A stretch of 64,000 bases of DNA, taken from the NCBI GenBank assembly GCA_014802045.1, contig JAAVDA010000018.1:27467-91466 (forward strand), read 5' to 3'. The number at the start of each line of letters is the position of its first letter. Within the stretch, counting starts at the first letter, position 1. The stretch comes from Bacteroides sp. (GTDB taxonomy: Bacteria; Bacteroidota; Bacteroidia; Bacteroidales; Muribaculaceae). Below are positions 46,367-55,946 of this stretch, in pieces. Below the pieces are notes generated by a model. The model did no database searches, was not told where the DNA came from, and saw nothing but the letters and a program-made list of their open reading frames with translations. The position numbers were made by a program, and so were the translations under genes.

Positions 46367-46490
46367 ACTCCACGCGTCCCTGCTCACCGCGCGTCTCCCC
46401 ATCACGCCATCCACCTGGGGCGATTGGCGAAAAGGGTTAATTATTACTATATCTATCGTCGAGAATGAGGATATTTCGCGGGCATTGAGT

Positions 46491-46498
46491 AATTTTGC
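46491..46498 (+). promoter_or_regulatory. -7 box for DUF2723 operon
   Basis: TAATTTTG, 31 nt before ATG 46530. A longer frame beginning at TTG 46485 is rejected because it would start upstream of the TSS. Confidence 0.6.
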
Positions 46499-46529
46499 AC
46501 TTTCAATCACGCGATTCCGCATCATTGCA

Positions 46530-49500
46530 ATGAAAAAATACGAGATTATCAACAATGCCCTCGGCTGGCTCTGCTTTCTGATAGCCGCCGTGACCTACCT
46601 GCTCACTGTTGAGCCTACTGCCAGTTTCTGGGACTGCCCGGAGTTTATACTCCAGGCATTCAAACTCGAAGTCGGTCACCCGCCGGGCAACCCCATATTC
46701 ATGCTTGCCGGCCGATTCTTTGTCAATTTCGCCGGCGGCGATATATCTAAGGTGGCCATCTGTGTCAATATCATGTCGGCACTGCTCAGTGCGGCCACCA
46801 TCCTGCTTCTTTTCTGGACAATCACCCATCTGGTGAAGCGGCTCATCGTGGCCGACGACGCTAAAGAAGTGTCGGTCATAAAGATGCTTGCCATCTTCGG
46901 CTCCGGTATTTGCGGCTCACTGGCCTACACATGGTCAGACACCTTCTGGTTTTCGGCCGTGGAGGGTGAGGTCTATGCCTTCTCTTCGTTCTGCACAGCG
47001 CTGGTGTTCTGGCTCATCCTCAAGTGGGAAAATCGGGCAGACCAACCCCACTCAGATAAATATCTCATTCTTATAGCCTATGTGATAGGCATCTCAATTG
47101 CCGTTCATCTGCTCAACCTGCTCTGTATTCCGGCGATTGTTCTTGTGGTCTACTACCGCCTTTGGCCGAAGACCAATGCCAAGGGTTCGCTCATCGCGCT
47201 CCTCGTGTCGTGTGTGATTGTCGGCCTGATTCTCTATGGTCTCGTGCCGGGCTTTATCGAGATTTCTCAGTATTTTGAGCTTTTCTTTGTCAATGTGGTC
47301 GGACTCAGCTTCAACAGCGGCACCATAATATATGCCGTCATGCTTCTGGCCTCATTCATCTGGACCGTGCGCGAGCTCTATGCCCAGCGCAGCGCGGCGA
47401 TGATCCGCCTGTCGGTGTTCATCACCATCACCCTTTCGGGAATGCTCTTTATTGGCGACAATCTCTGGGTGGCGTTCATTCTTTCGGCTGCTCTTGCCGT
47501 GTGGCTCGTGAGATGCCGCCATCTGCCGGTGAGAATCCTCAACCTGGTGATTATCTCCACTTTCGTTATCTTTATCGGCTATAGCTCCTATGCTCTTCTG
47601 CTCATCCGCTCCAACGCCCACACGCCGATGAATCAGAATGCTCCCGACAATGTTTTCGCTCTCTCTTCTTATCTCAACCGCGAGCAGTATGGCGACCGTC
47701 CGCTCTTCTATGGCCCCACACTCAATTCATTCGTGCTCTACGAAGTGGACGGCAATTCCACAACCCCCGTGGTGAAAGAGGGCAAGCCTCTATATTCAAA
47801 AGAGGTGAAGGCCTCCGATTCCGACCCCGACCGCTATCTCCTCACTGGCCATAAGAAGGAATATACCATGGCTCCGGAGCTCAACATGCTCTTCCCTCGC
47901 ATCTATAGCGGCACCGATCCCCATCCGCAGGCCTATGTAGACTGGATCGGTATGCGAGGAAAGCCGGTGGAAGCCACAAAATATGTGGATAAGGAGGGCA
48001 ATGCGCTCCAGAAGGTCTATGCCGTGAAGCCCACTATGGCCGAAAATCTTCAGTTTTTCCTCGTCTATCAGCTCAATCACATGTACTGGCGCTATTTCAT
48101 GTGGAATTTCGCAGGTCGCCAGAATGATATCCAGGGCAACGGAGAGGTGAACCACGGCAACTGGATTTCGGGTATCCCGTTTATCGACAACGCCCGCCTG
48201 GGCGACCAATCGCTTCTGCCCGCCGAGGAGGGAGCGGCCAACAAGGGGCACAATGTGTTCTATATGCTTCCCCTCATCATGGGTATCATCGGTCTGGGTT
48301 GGCAGGCATTCACCTCAAAGCGAGGCATTGAGCAGTTTTGGGTGGTGTTCTTCCTCTTCTTCATGACCGGTATAGCCATCGTGCTTTATCTCAACCAGAC
48401 CCCATCGCAACCCCGTGAGCGAGACTATGCTTTCGCAGGGTCGTTCTATGCCTTCTCCATCTGGATCGGCATGGGTGTGGCCGGTCTGTGGCGTCTGATT
48501 GTCAATATCATCGCTCCCCGCAAGCAGGTTGAGGCCTCGGCGGCGGCTCTTTATTCTCACGAAGAGACGGCTCCGCTGCGCGGCAAATCACTTCCTGCCG
48601 TTATAGTGGCCTGTGTGGTAGGACTGATTGTGCCCCTCCAGATGGTGTCGCAGACCTGGGATGATCATGACCGCTCCAATCGCTACACCACACGAGATTT
48701 CGGCAACAACTATCTCAACTCGCTTGACCAGAACGCTATCATATTCACCAACGGCGACAACGACACCTTCCCCCTCTGGTATGCTCAGGAGGTTGAGGGC
48801 ACCCGTACAGACGTAAAGGTGGTGAACCTTTCTTATCTTACCACCGACTGGTATGTGGATCAGGTGCGCCGTCCGTCATACGAGGCTCCCGGCATAGACA
48901 TGCAGGCCAAGCCCGCCGACTATGCCTACGACCGTCTGCAGTTTGCCTACTTCGCCAACCCCGACACTATGCCTGTCAACGCGATTGCATCTCTGCAGCA
49001 GCTCTATTCTCCCTCTTCGCGGCAGAACGACTGGGGTGTCACCGTGATGCAATATCCCAACACCTATGTGCCGGTCGACACCTCAGCGATGATTCGCGCC
49101 GGCCGCATCACCGCTTCAGAGGCTCAGGCTGCTGATTCGGCCATACCGTTTGACCTTAGCAAGGAGGGCTCGGGCGTTACACTCAGCCAGATTATATCCC
49201 TCGATATGATAGCCACCTCCGCGCTCAACGGATGGAACCGGCCCGTCTATTTTGCCATGACGGTGCCCGAACGCTACTATCTCGGTGCCTCACCCTATCT
49301 CCGCAACACCGGTCTGGCTTATGAAGTAGGGCCTGTGCGCAGCTACGACGATAAGCCCTCGATTAATCTTGAGAAGATGTATCGCAACGTGACTGAAAAC
49401 TGGCAGTGGGGTGGCCTCGACAAGGTTGACGACCCGTCGTCGCTCTACCTCGACGAGACTGTGCGTCGTATGGTGGCCACACATCGTTCGGCCATGATAG

Positions 49501-50036
49501 ACCTCGCCACAGCTTTTGTCAACGAAGGTATCGAAGCAGACCAGATGCTCGGACGCGACTCCGCTTCGGCCTATCTCAGCGACTATTCCCGTGCCGAGCT
49601 GCCCAAAATACGCACTCATGCCTATGAGCGCGCCCGCGAAGTGCTCGACCTTATGCTTGCCAAGCTGCCGCTCAGTGCCGTGCCCTTCTCCGTGCCCGAC
49701 GGACAGCAGGTGGGCGACCTCTATGTGCGCCTCGGAGCCCTCACCGAAAATGATGAAGACACCGAAAAAGGCATAGCCCTGCTCTCCGACGAGATAGACC
49801 GCATTGCAGGCAAGGTTGTCTACTATCAGAGCCTCGCTCCCTGGCAGTATGCCACTCTGCCCCACGCCGACCGCTACACCGACCAATATTATCTCATGGA
49901 TCTCATTCAGACCTATGTCTATGCCGGAGGTGATCTTGAAGAACTGCAGCAGAGGCTCACAGACCGCGGGGTGGATATCTCGCGCCAGAATGCCTTCATT
50001 CAGAAGCAGCAACAGAAGCAGCAACAGAAGCAATGA
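46530..50036 (+). CDS. DUF2723 membrane glycosyltransferase (O-mannosyltransferase-like)
   Basis: 1168 aa from ATG 46530. About 14 membrane helices in the first half and later a large periplasmic domain. The family signature TASFWDCPEF...LEVGHPPGNPIF is at the N-terminus, and GDNDTFPLWYAQEVEGTR and RERDYAF follow. DUF2723 proteins are distant relatives of protein O-mannosyltransferases (human TMEM260). Likely role: transfer of a sugar from a lipid donor to periplasmic proteins. ATGA overlap with the deacetylase gene. Confidence 0.87.
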   Translation: MKKYEIINNALGWLCFLIAAVTYLLTVEPTASFWDCPEFILQAFKLEVGHPPGNPIFMLAGRFFVNFAGGDISKVAICVNIMSALLSAATILLLFWTITHLVKRLIVADDAKEVSVIKMLAIFGSGICGSLAYTWSDTFWFSAVEGEVYAFSSFCTALVFWLILKWENRADQPHSDKYLILIAYVIGISIAVHLLNLLCIPAIVLVVYYRLWPKTNAKGSLIALLVSCVIVGLILYGLVPGFIEISQYFELFFVNVVGLSFNSGTIIYAVMLLASFIWTVRELYAQRSAAMIRLSVFITITLSGMLFIGDNLWVAFILSAALAVWLVRCRHLPVRILNLVIISTFVIFIGYSSYALLLIRSNAHTPMNQNAPDNVFALSSYLNREQYGDRPLFYGPTLNSFVLYEVDGNSTTPVVKEGKPLYSKEVKASDSDPDRYLLTGHKKEYTMAPELNMLFPRIYSGTDPHPQAYVDWIGMRGKPVEATKYVDKEGNALQKVYAVKPTMAENLQFFLVYQLNHMYWRYFMWNFAGRQNDIQGNGEVNHGNWISGIPFIDNARLGDQSLLPAEEGAANKGHNVFYMLPLIMGIIGLGWQAFTSKRGIEQFWVVFFLFFMTGIAIVLYLNQTPSQPRERDYAFAGSFYAFSIWIGMGVAGLWRLIVNIIAPRKQVEASAAALYSHEETAPLRGKSLPAVIVACVVGLIVPLQMVSQTWDDHDRSNRYTTRDFGNNYLNSLDQNAIIFTNGDNDTFPLWYAQEVEGTRTDVKVVNLSYLTTDWYVDQVRRPSYEAPGIDMQAKPADYAYDRLQFAYFANPDTMPVNAIASLQQLYSPSSRQNDWGVTVMQYPNTYVPVDTSAMIRAGRITASEAQAADSAIPFDLSKEGSGVTLSQIISLDMIATSALNGWNRPVYFAMTVPERYYLGASPYLRNTGLAYEVGPVRSYDDKPSINLEKMYRNVTENWQWGGLDKVDDPSSLYLDETVRRMVATHRSAMIDLATAFVNEGIEADQMLGRDSASAYLSDYSRAELPKIRTHAYERAREVLDLMLAKLPLSAVPFSVPDGQQVGDLYVRLGALTENDEDTEKGIALLSDEIDRIAGKVVYYQSLAPWQYATLPHADRYTDQYYLMDLIQTYVYAGGDLEELQQRLTDRGVDISRQNAFIQKQQQKQQQKQ

Positions 50037-50659
50037 TTGAACGCCCCTCGCGGCTACAGCGTATATTTGTTCCCGGAGCCCTTTGGCGCATGCCGTCTGA
50101 GGGGGTCGGGAACAAGTGTGTCTGGCTCACGTTTGACGATGGTCCGGTGCCTGAAGTCACCCCCTTTGTGCTCTCCCTCCTTGCCGAACGAGGCATCAAA
50201 GCCACCTTCTTTATGGTTGGCGACAATGTGAGACGCAATCCGGGTCTCTTTGACCGCATCCGGGCCGAAGGCCATTCTTGGGGCAACCACACCATGCACC
50301 ATCTCAAAGGCCTCGGCTGCTCCACTCCCGATTATCTCGCCGATGTGGCCGAGGCTCACGCTTTAATCGGCTCTCCGCTTTTCAGGCCGCCCCACGGGCT
50401 GCTCCGGCGCAGTCAGGCGCATGCCCTCGCCATGACTCATCGCATGGTGATGTATGATCTCGTGACACGCGACTATTCCCGGCGCCTCACCTCGGCCCAT
50501 GTTGTTGCCAATGTGCGCCGCTATGCCCGCCCCGGCTCCATAATAGTGTTTCACGACTCCGTCAAGGCTTTCCCGCGTCTTCGCGAAGCCCTTCCGGCCT
50601 CCATCGACTGGTTAATATCACAAGGTTATGAATTCCGAACCATCCCAATGCAGCTCTGA
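50033..50659 (+). CDS. Polysaccharide deacetylase (NodB-like)
   Basis: 208 aa. NodB motifs: TFDDGP (metal and base), NHTMHH (HxxxH), RPPHG and a late HDS. No signal peptide or membrane helix, so cytosolic or translocated by an unseen route. The family removes N- or O-acetyl groups from glycans. Coupled to the DUF2723 gene and overlapping queG by 32 nt. Confidence 0.88.
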   Translation: MIERPSRLQRIFVPGALWRMPSEGVGNKCVWLTFDDGPVPEVTPFVLSLLAERGIKATFFMVGDNVRRNPGLFDRIRAEGHSWGNHTMHHLKGLGCSTPDYLADVAEAHALIGSPLFRPPHGLLRRSQAHALAMTHRMVMYDLVTRDYSRRLTSAHVVANVRRYARPGSIIVFHDSVKAFPRLREALPASIDWLISQGYEFRTIPMQL

Positions 50660-51569
50660 CCTCTTACCATCGCGTCTCTCCTCCATTCTCACCGAAGCCG
50701 GAGTATATCGCTTCGGTATAGCGCGTGCCGAGTCTGTCGACCCGGCTGAAGCGGCTGCCTACGGCGATTGGATTGGCCGTGGTTGCCACGCCGGAATGGA
50801 CTATCTTGACCGATATGCCGATGTGCGCTCAGACCCCCGTCTGCTCCTTCCCGGAGCTTCTTCTCTCATAGTCTGCGCTTTTCCCTACGCCCGTCCGATG
50901 CTTCCGGAGCAGGGAAAGCTCCGGATAGCCTCATATGCTCTGGGCGATGATTACCACGAAGTGGTGCGCAAGCGTTTGCGCAAAGCTGCGGCAGAAATAG
51001 ACTCCCGGTGCGGCTCCGTGTCGAGGGTGTGTGTCGACACCGCCCCCCTGCGAGAGCGCTATTGGGCCGTACGCGCCGGTCTCGGCTTTATCGGTCTCAA
51101 CGGACAGCTCATACTTCCCGACGCAGGGTCCTACTTCTTTATCGGCACCATAATCACCAATCTGGCTCTTCCCCCTTCAGAGCCATGCAGGCTTCGCTGC
51201 CTCGGCTGCCGAAGATGCATAATCTATTGTCCCGGTCAGGCAATAGCCTCCTCCGGACGCCCTGAAATCGACGCGCGCCGCTGCCTGAGCTATCTCACAA
51301 TCGAACATCGCGGCCCGTTCACTGTGGCTCCCCGTCTGGGCAACCGTGTGTATGGTTGCGACACTTGCCAGACCGTCTGCCCCCACAATATCCATGCCGA
51401 GCCCGTAGAACCGCTCCCGGAGTTTCAGCCGCGTCCGGCGCTGCTCAACCTCACCCGCAGTGACATCCTTGGTATGAATGCCGATGGCTTTTCACAGCTT
51501 TTCCGTCATTCGGCCGTGAAGCGAGCCGGCCTCTCCGGCCTTCAACGCAACGCCTCCGCCTGCGACTGA
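50628..51569 (+). CDS. queG: Epoxyqueuosine reductase
   Basis: 313 aa. Two [4Fe-4S] clusters: CLGCRRCIIYCP and CDTCQTVCPHN. Also RYWAVRAGLGFIG for cobalamin binding. It completes queuosine synthesis in tRNA. Its 3' end overlaps the convergent HEPN gene by 28 nt. Confidence 0.92.
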   Translation: MNSEPSQCSSDLLPSRLSSILTEAGVYRFGIARAESVDPAEAAAYGDWIGRGCHAGMDYLDRYADVRSDPRLLLPGASSLIVCAFPYARPMLPEQGKLRIASYALGDDYHEVVRKRLRKAAAEIDSRCGSVSRVCVDTAPLRERYWAVRAGLGFIGLNGQLILPDAGSYFFIGTIITNLALPPSEPCRLRCLGCRRCIIYCPGQAIASSGRPEIDARRCLSYLTIEHRGPFTVAPRLGNRVYGCDTCQTVCPHNIHAEPVEPLPEFQPRPALLNLTRSDILGMNADGFSQLFRHSAVKRAGLSGLQRNASACD

Positions 51570-51961
51570 CCTATGATACTCAATAATTTTTCGATAAACT
51601 CTTCGGCTTTAGGATAGAGGGGCTCAATGTCCTCTTGAGTCCAATCTGTCAAATCATCATAATCTCCAGTCTGCCGCATTCTGAAAAGGGCGCTTAAAAG
51701 CGTCTTATCTTCATGTGTCAGAATTTCTGTCTTCACAAAATGCAGATTCATCATGTGGCTTACTCCCGAATGGGTTGAGGCCTCAATCCCATTTTTTATC
51801 AGCAGCGCTTCGCAGGCATAGAACGTAGCATAATATAGTCTGTTGGCTGTCAGGCTCCAAAATTTCCCGGCCATAACATACTCGGCCTCTCTCAGAGTTG
51901 CTCTGCTTTTTTCCACTCTGTAATCTACTATGGCCTGTCGGTCTAATGGTGAAAGCGTCAT
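51542..51961 (-). CDS. HEPN-domain protein (UPF0332 type)
   Basis: 139 aa, all helical. ATLREAEYVMAGKFW, ANRLYYATFYAC and the RQTGDYDD stretch match HEPN proteins of the UPF0332 group. The classic RNase motif R-x4-6-H is not obvious. With the nucleotidyltransferase 8 nt upstream it forms a MNT/HEPN pair, a common toxin-antitoxin module in which the HEPN part is the toxin. Confidence 0.82.
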   Translation of the reverse strand: MTLSPLDRQAIVDYRVEKSRATLREAEYVMAGKFWSLTANRLYYATFYACEALLIKNGIEASTHSGVSHMMNLHFVKTEILTHEDKTLLSALFRMRQTGDYDDLTDWTQEDIEPLYPKAEEFIEKLLSIIGQSQAEALR

Positions 51962-51969
51962 GATGAGGT

Positions 51970-52308
51970 CTAATTTTCAAATATCAGTATTGAGTCACGT
52001 TCCACATTCTTATAAAAAGGGAGGAAGAAGCGCTTTTCCCATCCTAGATAGGTGTGAACCCTTGCATTGATTACTTCATCAAAGTCTTCGCCCACAGCCT
52101 CTATAAGCATCGCAATCCTACACTCCTCGGCAAAAGGCAGATGTTCATCTCCATTCACCAGGATGTGGATGTCCCAATCAGAATCCGGTCTGCTGTCTTT
52201 TCTTGCCCGGGAACCATACAGGTACATTCGCGACTCAGGCGGGAGAGTCATTGCAGCCCGTTGTCTGAGCGCGTTGATAAGAGGTTGATGTCTTTCAGGA
52301 TAAGTCAT
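51970..52308 (-). CDS. Minimal nucleotidyltransferase (MNT)
   Basis: 112 aa. The active-site motif GSRARKDSRPDSDWD is a complete GS-x-DxD nucleotidyltransferase signature. MNT antitoxins can inactivate HEPN toxins by AMPylation. It is the first gene of the pair. Its -7 box (52313-52320) ends 4 nt before the ATG, predicting a leaderless mRNA. Confidence 0.86.
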   Translation of the reverse strand: MTYPERHQPLINALRQRAAMTLPPESRMYLYGSRARKDSRPDSDWDIHILVNGDEHLPFAEECRIAMLIEAVGEDFDEVINARVHTYLGWEKRFFLPFYKNVERDSILIFEN

Positions 52309-52312
52309 GGTG

Positions 52313-52320
52313 CAAAGATA
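52313..52320 (-). promoter_or_regulatory. -7 box for MNT/HEPN pair
   Basis: TATCTTTGCACCATG on the minus strand places the box 4 nt from the start codon. Confidence 0.65.
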
Positions 52321-52532
52321 TAAAAACTTTGTTGTTATAACGAGAAAACGTGGAAAAATCCCACCTCATGATTCCACGGCCCTATTCCACATCCCTTTTA
52401 TCCGCCCCGCGCCTCCCTACTGATGCCCCCAAATACCATCCGTTTCACCTCCTTTAGGTTGCCTTAGGTTAAATAATCTTAAACGGGGGGGGGTAGTTAA
52501 TAAATGTTGTTTTAGTTCAGAAATTATTTACT

Positions 52533-52540
52533 TAAATTTG
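52533..52540 (+). promoter_or_regulatory. -7 box for second susC/susD operon
   Basis: TAAATTTG. Expected TSS near 52547, leader about 75 nt, AT-rich. The rest of 52321-52532 shows no gene; it contains a run of G at about 52485. Confidence 0.55.
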
Positions 52541-52621
52541 TGGCAATTCTATTTTCCTTAACAATCCGTGAGAAAGAATAGAAGTAAGAATTACTTAACC
52601 TTAATTTACTAACAAAACAAC

Positions 52622-55600
52622 ATGTGTAATTACCTCCGCACAATGAGCAAACGGCTTTCGGGCTTGCCCGCACTGCTGCTCACGCTTTGTGTGCTGACGT
52701 TTACGGCTTTCACGGCCTCTGCGTCGGCAGCGCCTGCGCCCGACACGGCTACAGGCACAGTAATGGACTCATTCGGCGATCCTCTGCCCGGTGCTTCCGT
52801 TGTGGTGCTCGGCACCACCCTCGGCGGTTCTACCGACATCGACGGCAACTTCTCTATCGCAGGAGTCAAAGAGGGTGCAACTATCCGCATCAGCTTCATC
52901 GGCTGCAAGCCTGTTGAAGTGAAATGGGAAGGCACACCTATTAATGTAACACTCGAAGACGAAGGCAACTCCCTCGATGAGGTTGTTGTTGTAGGTTTCG
53001 GTACTCAGAAGAAAGCAAACCTCACCGGTGCTGTCTCCACCGTTTCTGGTAAGGAGATTGCCGCTCGTCCGGTCAACACCGTAGCCGACGCTCTTCAGGG
53101 CATGGCTGCCGGTCTCGACGTGCTCGGCGCTGCCCGTGGTGGTCAGCTCGGTGCCGCCCGTACTATGAATATTCGTGGTACCGGTTCGATTGGCTCCGGA
53201 TCTTCGGTTAATCCCCTCGTGCTCATCGACGGTATGGAAGGCGATATCAACCAGCTCAACCCTGCCGACGTTGAAAACATCTCTATTCTTAAAGACGCAG
53301 CCGCTTCTTCTATCTACGGTTCGCGTGCTGCCGGTGGTGTGATTCTTATCACAACCCGCACAGGTAAGGAGGGTAAAGTGTCTGTGAACTACAGCGACTC
53401 TTTCCGTTGGAGCAAGGCTGTAGGCATGCCTAAGATGGCCGACTCCTGGACATGGGCAAGCGTAATGAATCAGGCTGCTGCCAACAGTGGTAACGGTTGG
53501 TTCTCTCAGTCTTATCTTGACAAACTCAAGGAAGTTGTGGCCGACCCCTCGAAGGCTACCATGTTCCGCAACCCCAGCAACAACCACTGGGAGGTTTGGG
53601 ACGAAACCGATATCCTTCCTCTCGCTAATACAGACTGGCTTGAAGAACACTTCGGCACAACTCCTTTCTCGCAGGAGCACAACATCTCGCTCAATGGTGG
53701 CACAGATAAGTATAACTACTACTTCTCCGGCAATATCCTCTCTCAGGACGGTACACTCCGCTATGGTAAGGATAATCTGCAGCGCTACACCCTCAATGGC
53801 AAAATCAACGTGCAGATTGCCAAATGGCTCACTTTCGGCTACAGCTCTCGCTGGTATCGCGGTCACTATGACGCTCCCTCTTTCGTGAGCGAGGCTGCTT
53901 CCAACGAGCTCTACCACAATATCGTGCGCTACTGGCCTATCATCCCCACCTACGACCCCAACGGTTATCCCGTAGTTGAGTCGTTTATCGACGGTATGCA
54001 GAACGGCGGTCGTTATAAGACTACTGAAGACAAACTCGACCATCAGTTCAATTTCCGTATCACTCCCATCGACAACCTCATCGTAAACGCTGAGTTCAAC
54101 TATCGTTCGCGTCACTACAACCGTTCTCAGGACGTTCAGCAGGCCTATGGCTGGGACTGCGATGGTGTGCCCTACCAACGTAACCCCAACGGTTATCCTT
54201 ATGGCGCAGGTGGCGTGGGCAGCCGTATGCTCGAACGCAACCTCCGTTCAAACTACTTTAACCCCAACGTCTACGCTACTTACAACTTCAAAGTGGCTGA
54301 GGATAATGACTTCAAGGTGATGGCCGGTTTCCAGAGCGAATGGTACAACCAGAAATGGTTCCAGGCTTCTCGCAATGGTATCATCAACGGTCTCCCCTAT
54401 CTCTCGATGACCGATGGAAAGACTACCACAGTTTCCGGTGGTGAGGATACATGGTCAACCGCAGGTTTCTTCGGCCGTATCAACTACGACTACAAAGGTC
54501 GCTACCTCGTGGAAGGTAACCTCCGCTATGACGGTTCTTCACGTTTCCGTGCTGACAGCCGCTGGACATGGAGCCCCTCTTTCTCACTCGGATGGAATGT
54601 GGCAAGCGAAGCTTTCTGGGAAGATTTCACACAGACTTGCAATCAGCTCAAACTCCGCTACTCTTGGGGTAAGCTCGGTAACCAGGATACAGACAACTGG
54701 TATCCCACTTACGTGACCATGGGTTATGCAGCCAACTCTGCCGGCTGGCTCACTAATGACGGATCGGCTCAGGGTGCAATTGCTTCTATGCCCGGTCTCG
54801 TTTCTTCGTCACTCACTTGGGAAAAGAACCGTACATGGGACATCGGTCTTGACTGGAGCCTCTTCAACAACCGTCTGACCGGTACCATCGACTATTACAA
54901 CCGCCGCACTATCGATATGGTAGGTCCCGGCTACACACTTCCCGGCGTGTTCGGTGCTTCTGTGCCTAACACCAACAACCTTGCCATGACCTCCAAAGGT
55001 TGGGAACTTTCTATCAGCTGGCGTGACCGCATCCAGGATTTCACCTACGGCGTGACATTCAACCTCTACGACCACACCACTACCGTAGACGACTATCCCA
55101 CCAATGAGAACTACAGCCTCAGCAACTACTACAACGGAGCAAAACTCGGCGATATCTGGGGTTACACCACAATCGGTATCGCTAAGACCGACGAGGAAAT
55201 GAACGCTCACCTCGACGCTCTTGATGCTGCCTACACTGCTAAACATGGTCATGCTCCCGCTCGTCCCCGCACCGGTCAGAACCAGCTCGGCACAGGATGG
55301 CAGGCAGGTGATATCATGTATGCCGACCTTGATGGCGACGGTATCATTTCATCAAATGAAAACACTCTCAGCGACCACGGCGACCGTAGCATAATCGGTA
55401 ACACCACTCCCCGCTATAACTTCGGTCTCAATCTCGAAGCACAGTGGAAGGGCTTTGACCTCAAGGTGTTCTTCCAGGGCACTATGAAGCGCGACTACTG
55501 GGCAAGCGGTCCTATGATGTTCGGCGCATGTCAGCAGGGCAAATGGCAGGCTGTTGTGTTTGAACCTCACACCGACTACTTCCGTCCCGCCGACACCACC

Positions 55601-55933
55601 GATCCCCTCGGTCCGAACGTTGATTCTTACCTCCCCCGTGTAAACTGGGGCGGCCCGGGCAACACATACACTCAGACACGCTACCTGCAGAACGCTGCAT
55701 ACTGCCGTCTGAAGAACGTTACAGTGGGTTATACCATTCCTCAGGATCTTACCCGTAAGATTTATGTTGAGCGTGCCCGCGTATTTGTATCCGGCGAGAA
55801 CCTCGCAAATATCACCAACTTCACCAAGATGGGCGACCCCGAGCTAATCGAGGCCTACAACAATGGTTACGGTTTCGCTAAGGTTTATCCTATCTCGCGC
55901 GTGTTCTCCGTTGGTCTTAACGTAACTTTCTAA
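52622..55933 (+). CDS. SusC-like TonB-dependent transporter (second pair)
   Basis: 1103 aa from ATG 52622 (or 1096 from 52643). Signal peptide, carboxypeptidase-regulatory-like domain (GTVMDSFGDPLPGASVVV), TonB-box-like EVVVVGFGTQKK, plug and barrel ending SVGLNVTF. Codons are strongly skewed to CGT, GGT, AAC, TAC and CTC, unlike the first SusC, which suggests high expression. No hydrolases, sensor or sigma factor genes lie nearby. Confidence 0.95.
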   Translation: MCNYLRTMSKRLSGLPALLLTLCVLTFTAFTASASAAPAPDTATGTVMDSFGDPLPGASVVVLGTTLGGSTDIDGNFSIAGVKEGATIRISFIGCKPVEVKWEGTPINVTLEDEGNSLDEVVVVGFGTQKKANLTGAVSTVSGKEIAARPVNTVADALQGMAAGLDVLGAARGGQLGAARTMNIRGTGSIGSGSSVNPLVLIDGMEGDINQLNPADVENISILKDAAASSIYGSRAAGGVILITTRTGKEGKVSVNYSDSFRWSKAVGMPKMADSWTWASVMNQAAANSGNGWFSQSYLDKLKEVVADPSKATMFRNPSNNHWEVWDETDILPLANTDWLEEHFGTTPFSQEHNISLNGGTDKYNYYFSGNILSQDGTLRYGKDNLQRYTLNGKINVQIAKWLTFGYSSRWYRGHYDAPSFVSEAASNELYHNIVRYWPIIPTYDPNGYPVVESFIDGMQNGGRYKTTEDKLDHQFNFRITPIDNLIVNAEFNYRSRHYNRSQDVQQAYGWDCDGVPYQRNPNGYPYGAGGVGSRMLERNLRSNYFNPNVYATYNFKVAEDNDFKVMAGFQSEWYNQKWFQASRNGIINGLPYLSMTDGKTTTVSGGEDTWSTAGFFGRINYDYKGRYLVEGNLRYDGSSRFRADSRWTWSPSFSLGWNVASEAFWEDFTQTCNQLKLRYSWGKLGNQDTDNWYPTYVTMGYAANSAGWLTNDGSAQGAIASMPGLVSSSLTWEKNRTWDIGLDWSLFNNRLTGTIDYYNRRTIDMVGPGYTLPGVFGASVPNTNNLAMTSKGWELSISWRDRIQDFTYGVTFNLYDHTTTVDDYPTNENYSLSNYYNGAKLGDIWGYTTIGIAKTDEEMNAHLDALDAAYTAKHGHAPARPRTGQNQLGTGWQAGDIMYADLDGDGIISSNENTLSDHGDRSIIGNTTPRYNFGLNLEAQWKGFDLKVFFQGTMKRDYWASGPMMFGACQQGKWQAVVFEPHTDYFRPADTTDPLGPNVDSYLPRVNWGGPGNTYTQTRYLQNAAYCRLKNVTVGYTIPQDLTRKIYVERARVFVSGENLANITNFTKMGDPELIEAYNNGYGFAKVYPISRVFSVGLNVTF

Positions 55934-55946
55934 ATCTGATCTCAAT

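Noticed and set aside
52769-54178. 469-aa open frame antisense to the second susC
   Set aside because: Arises from the strong codon bias of susC; no family-like sequence and no promoter.
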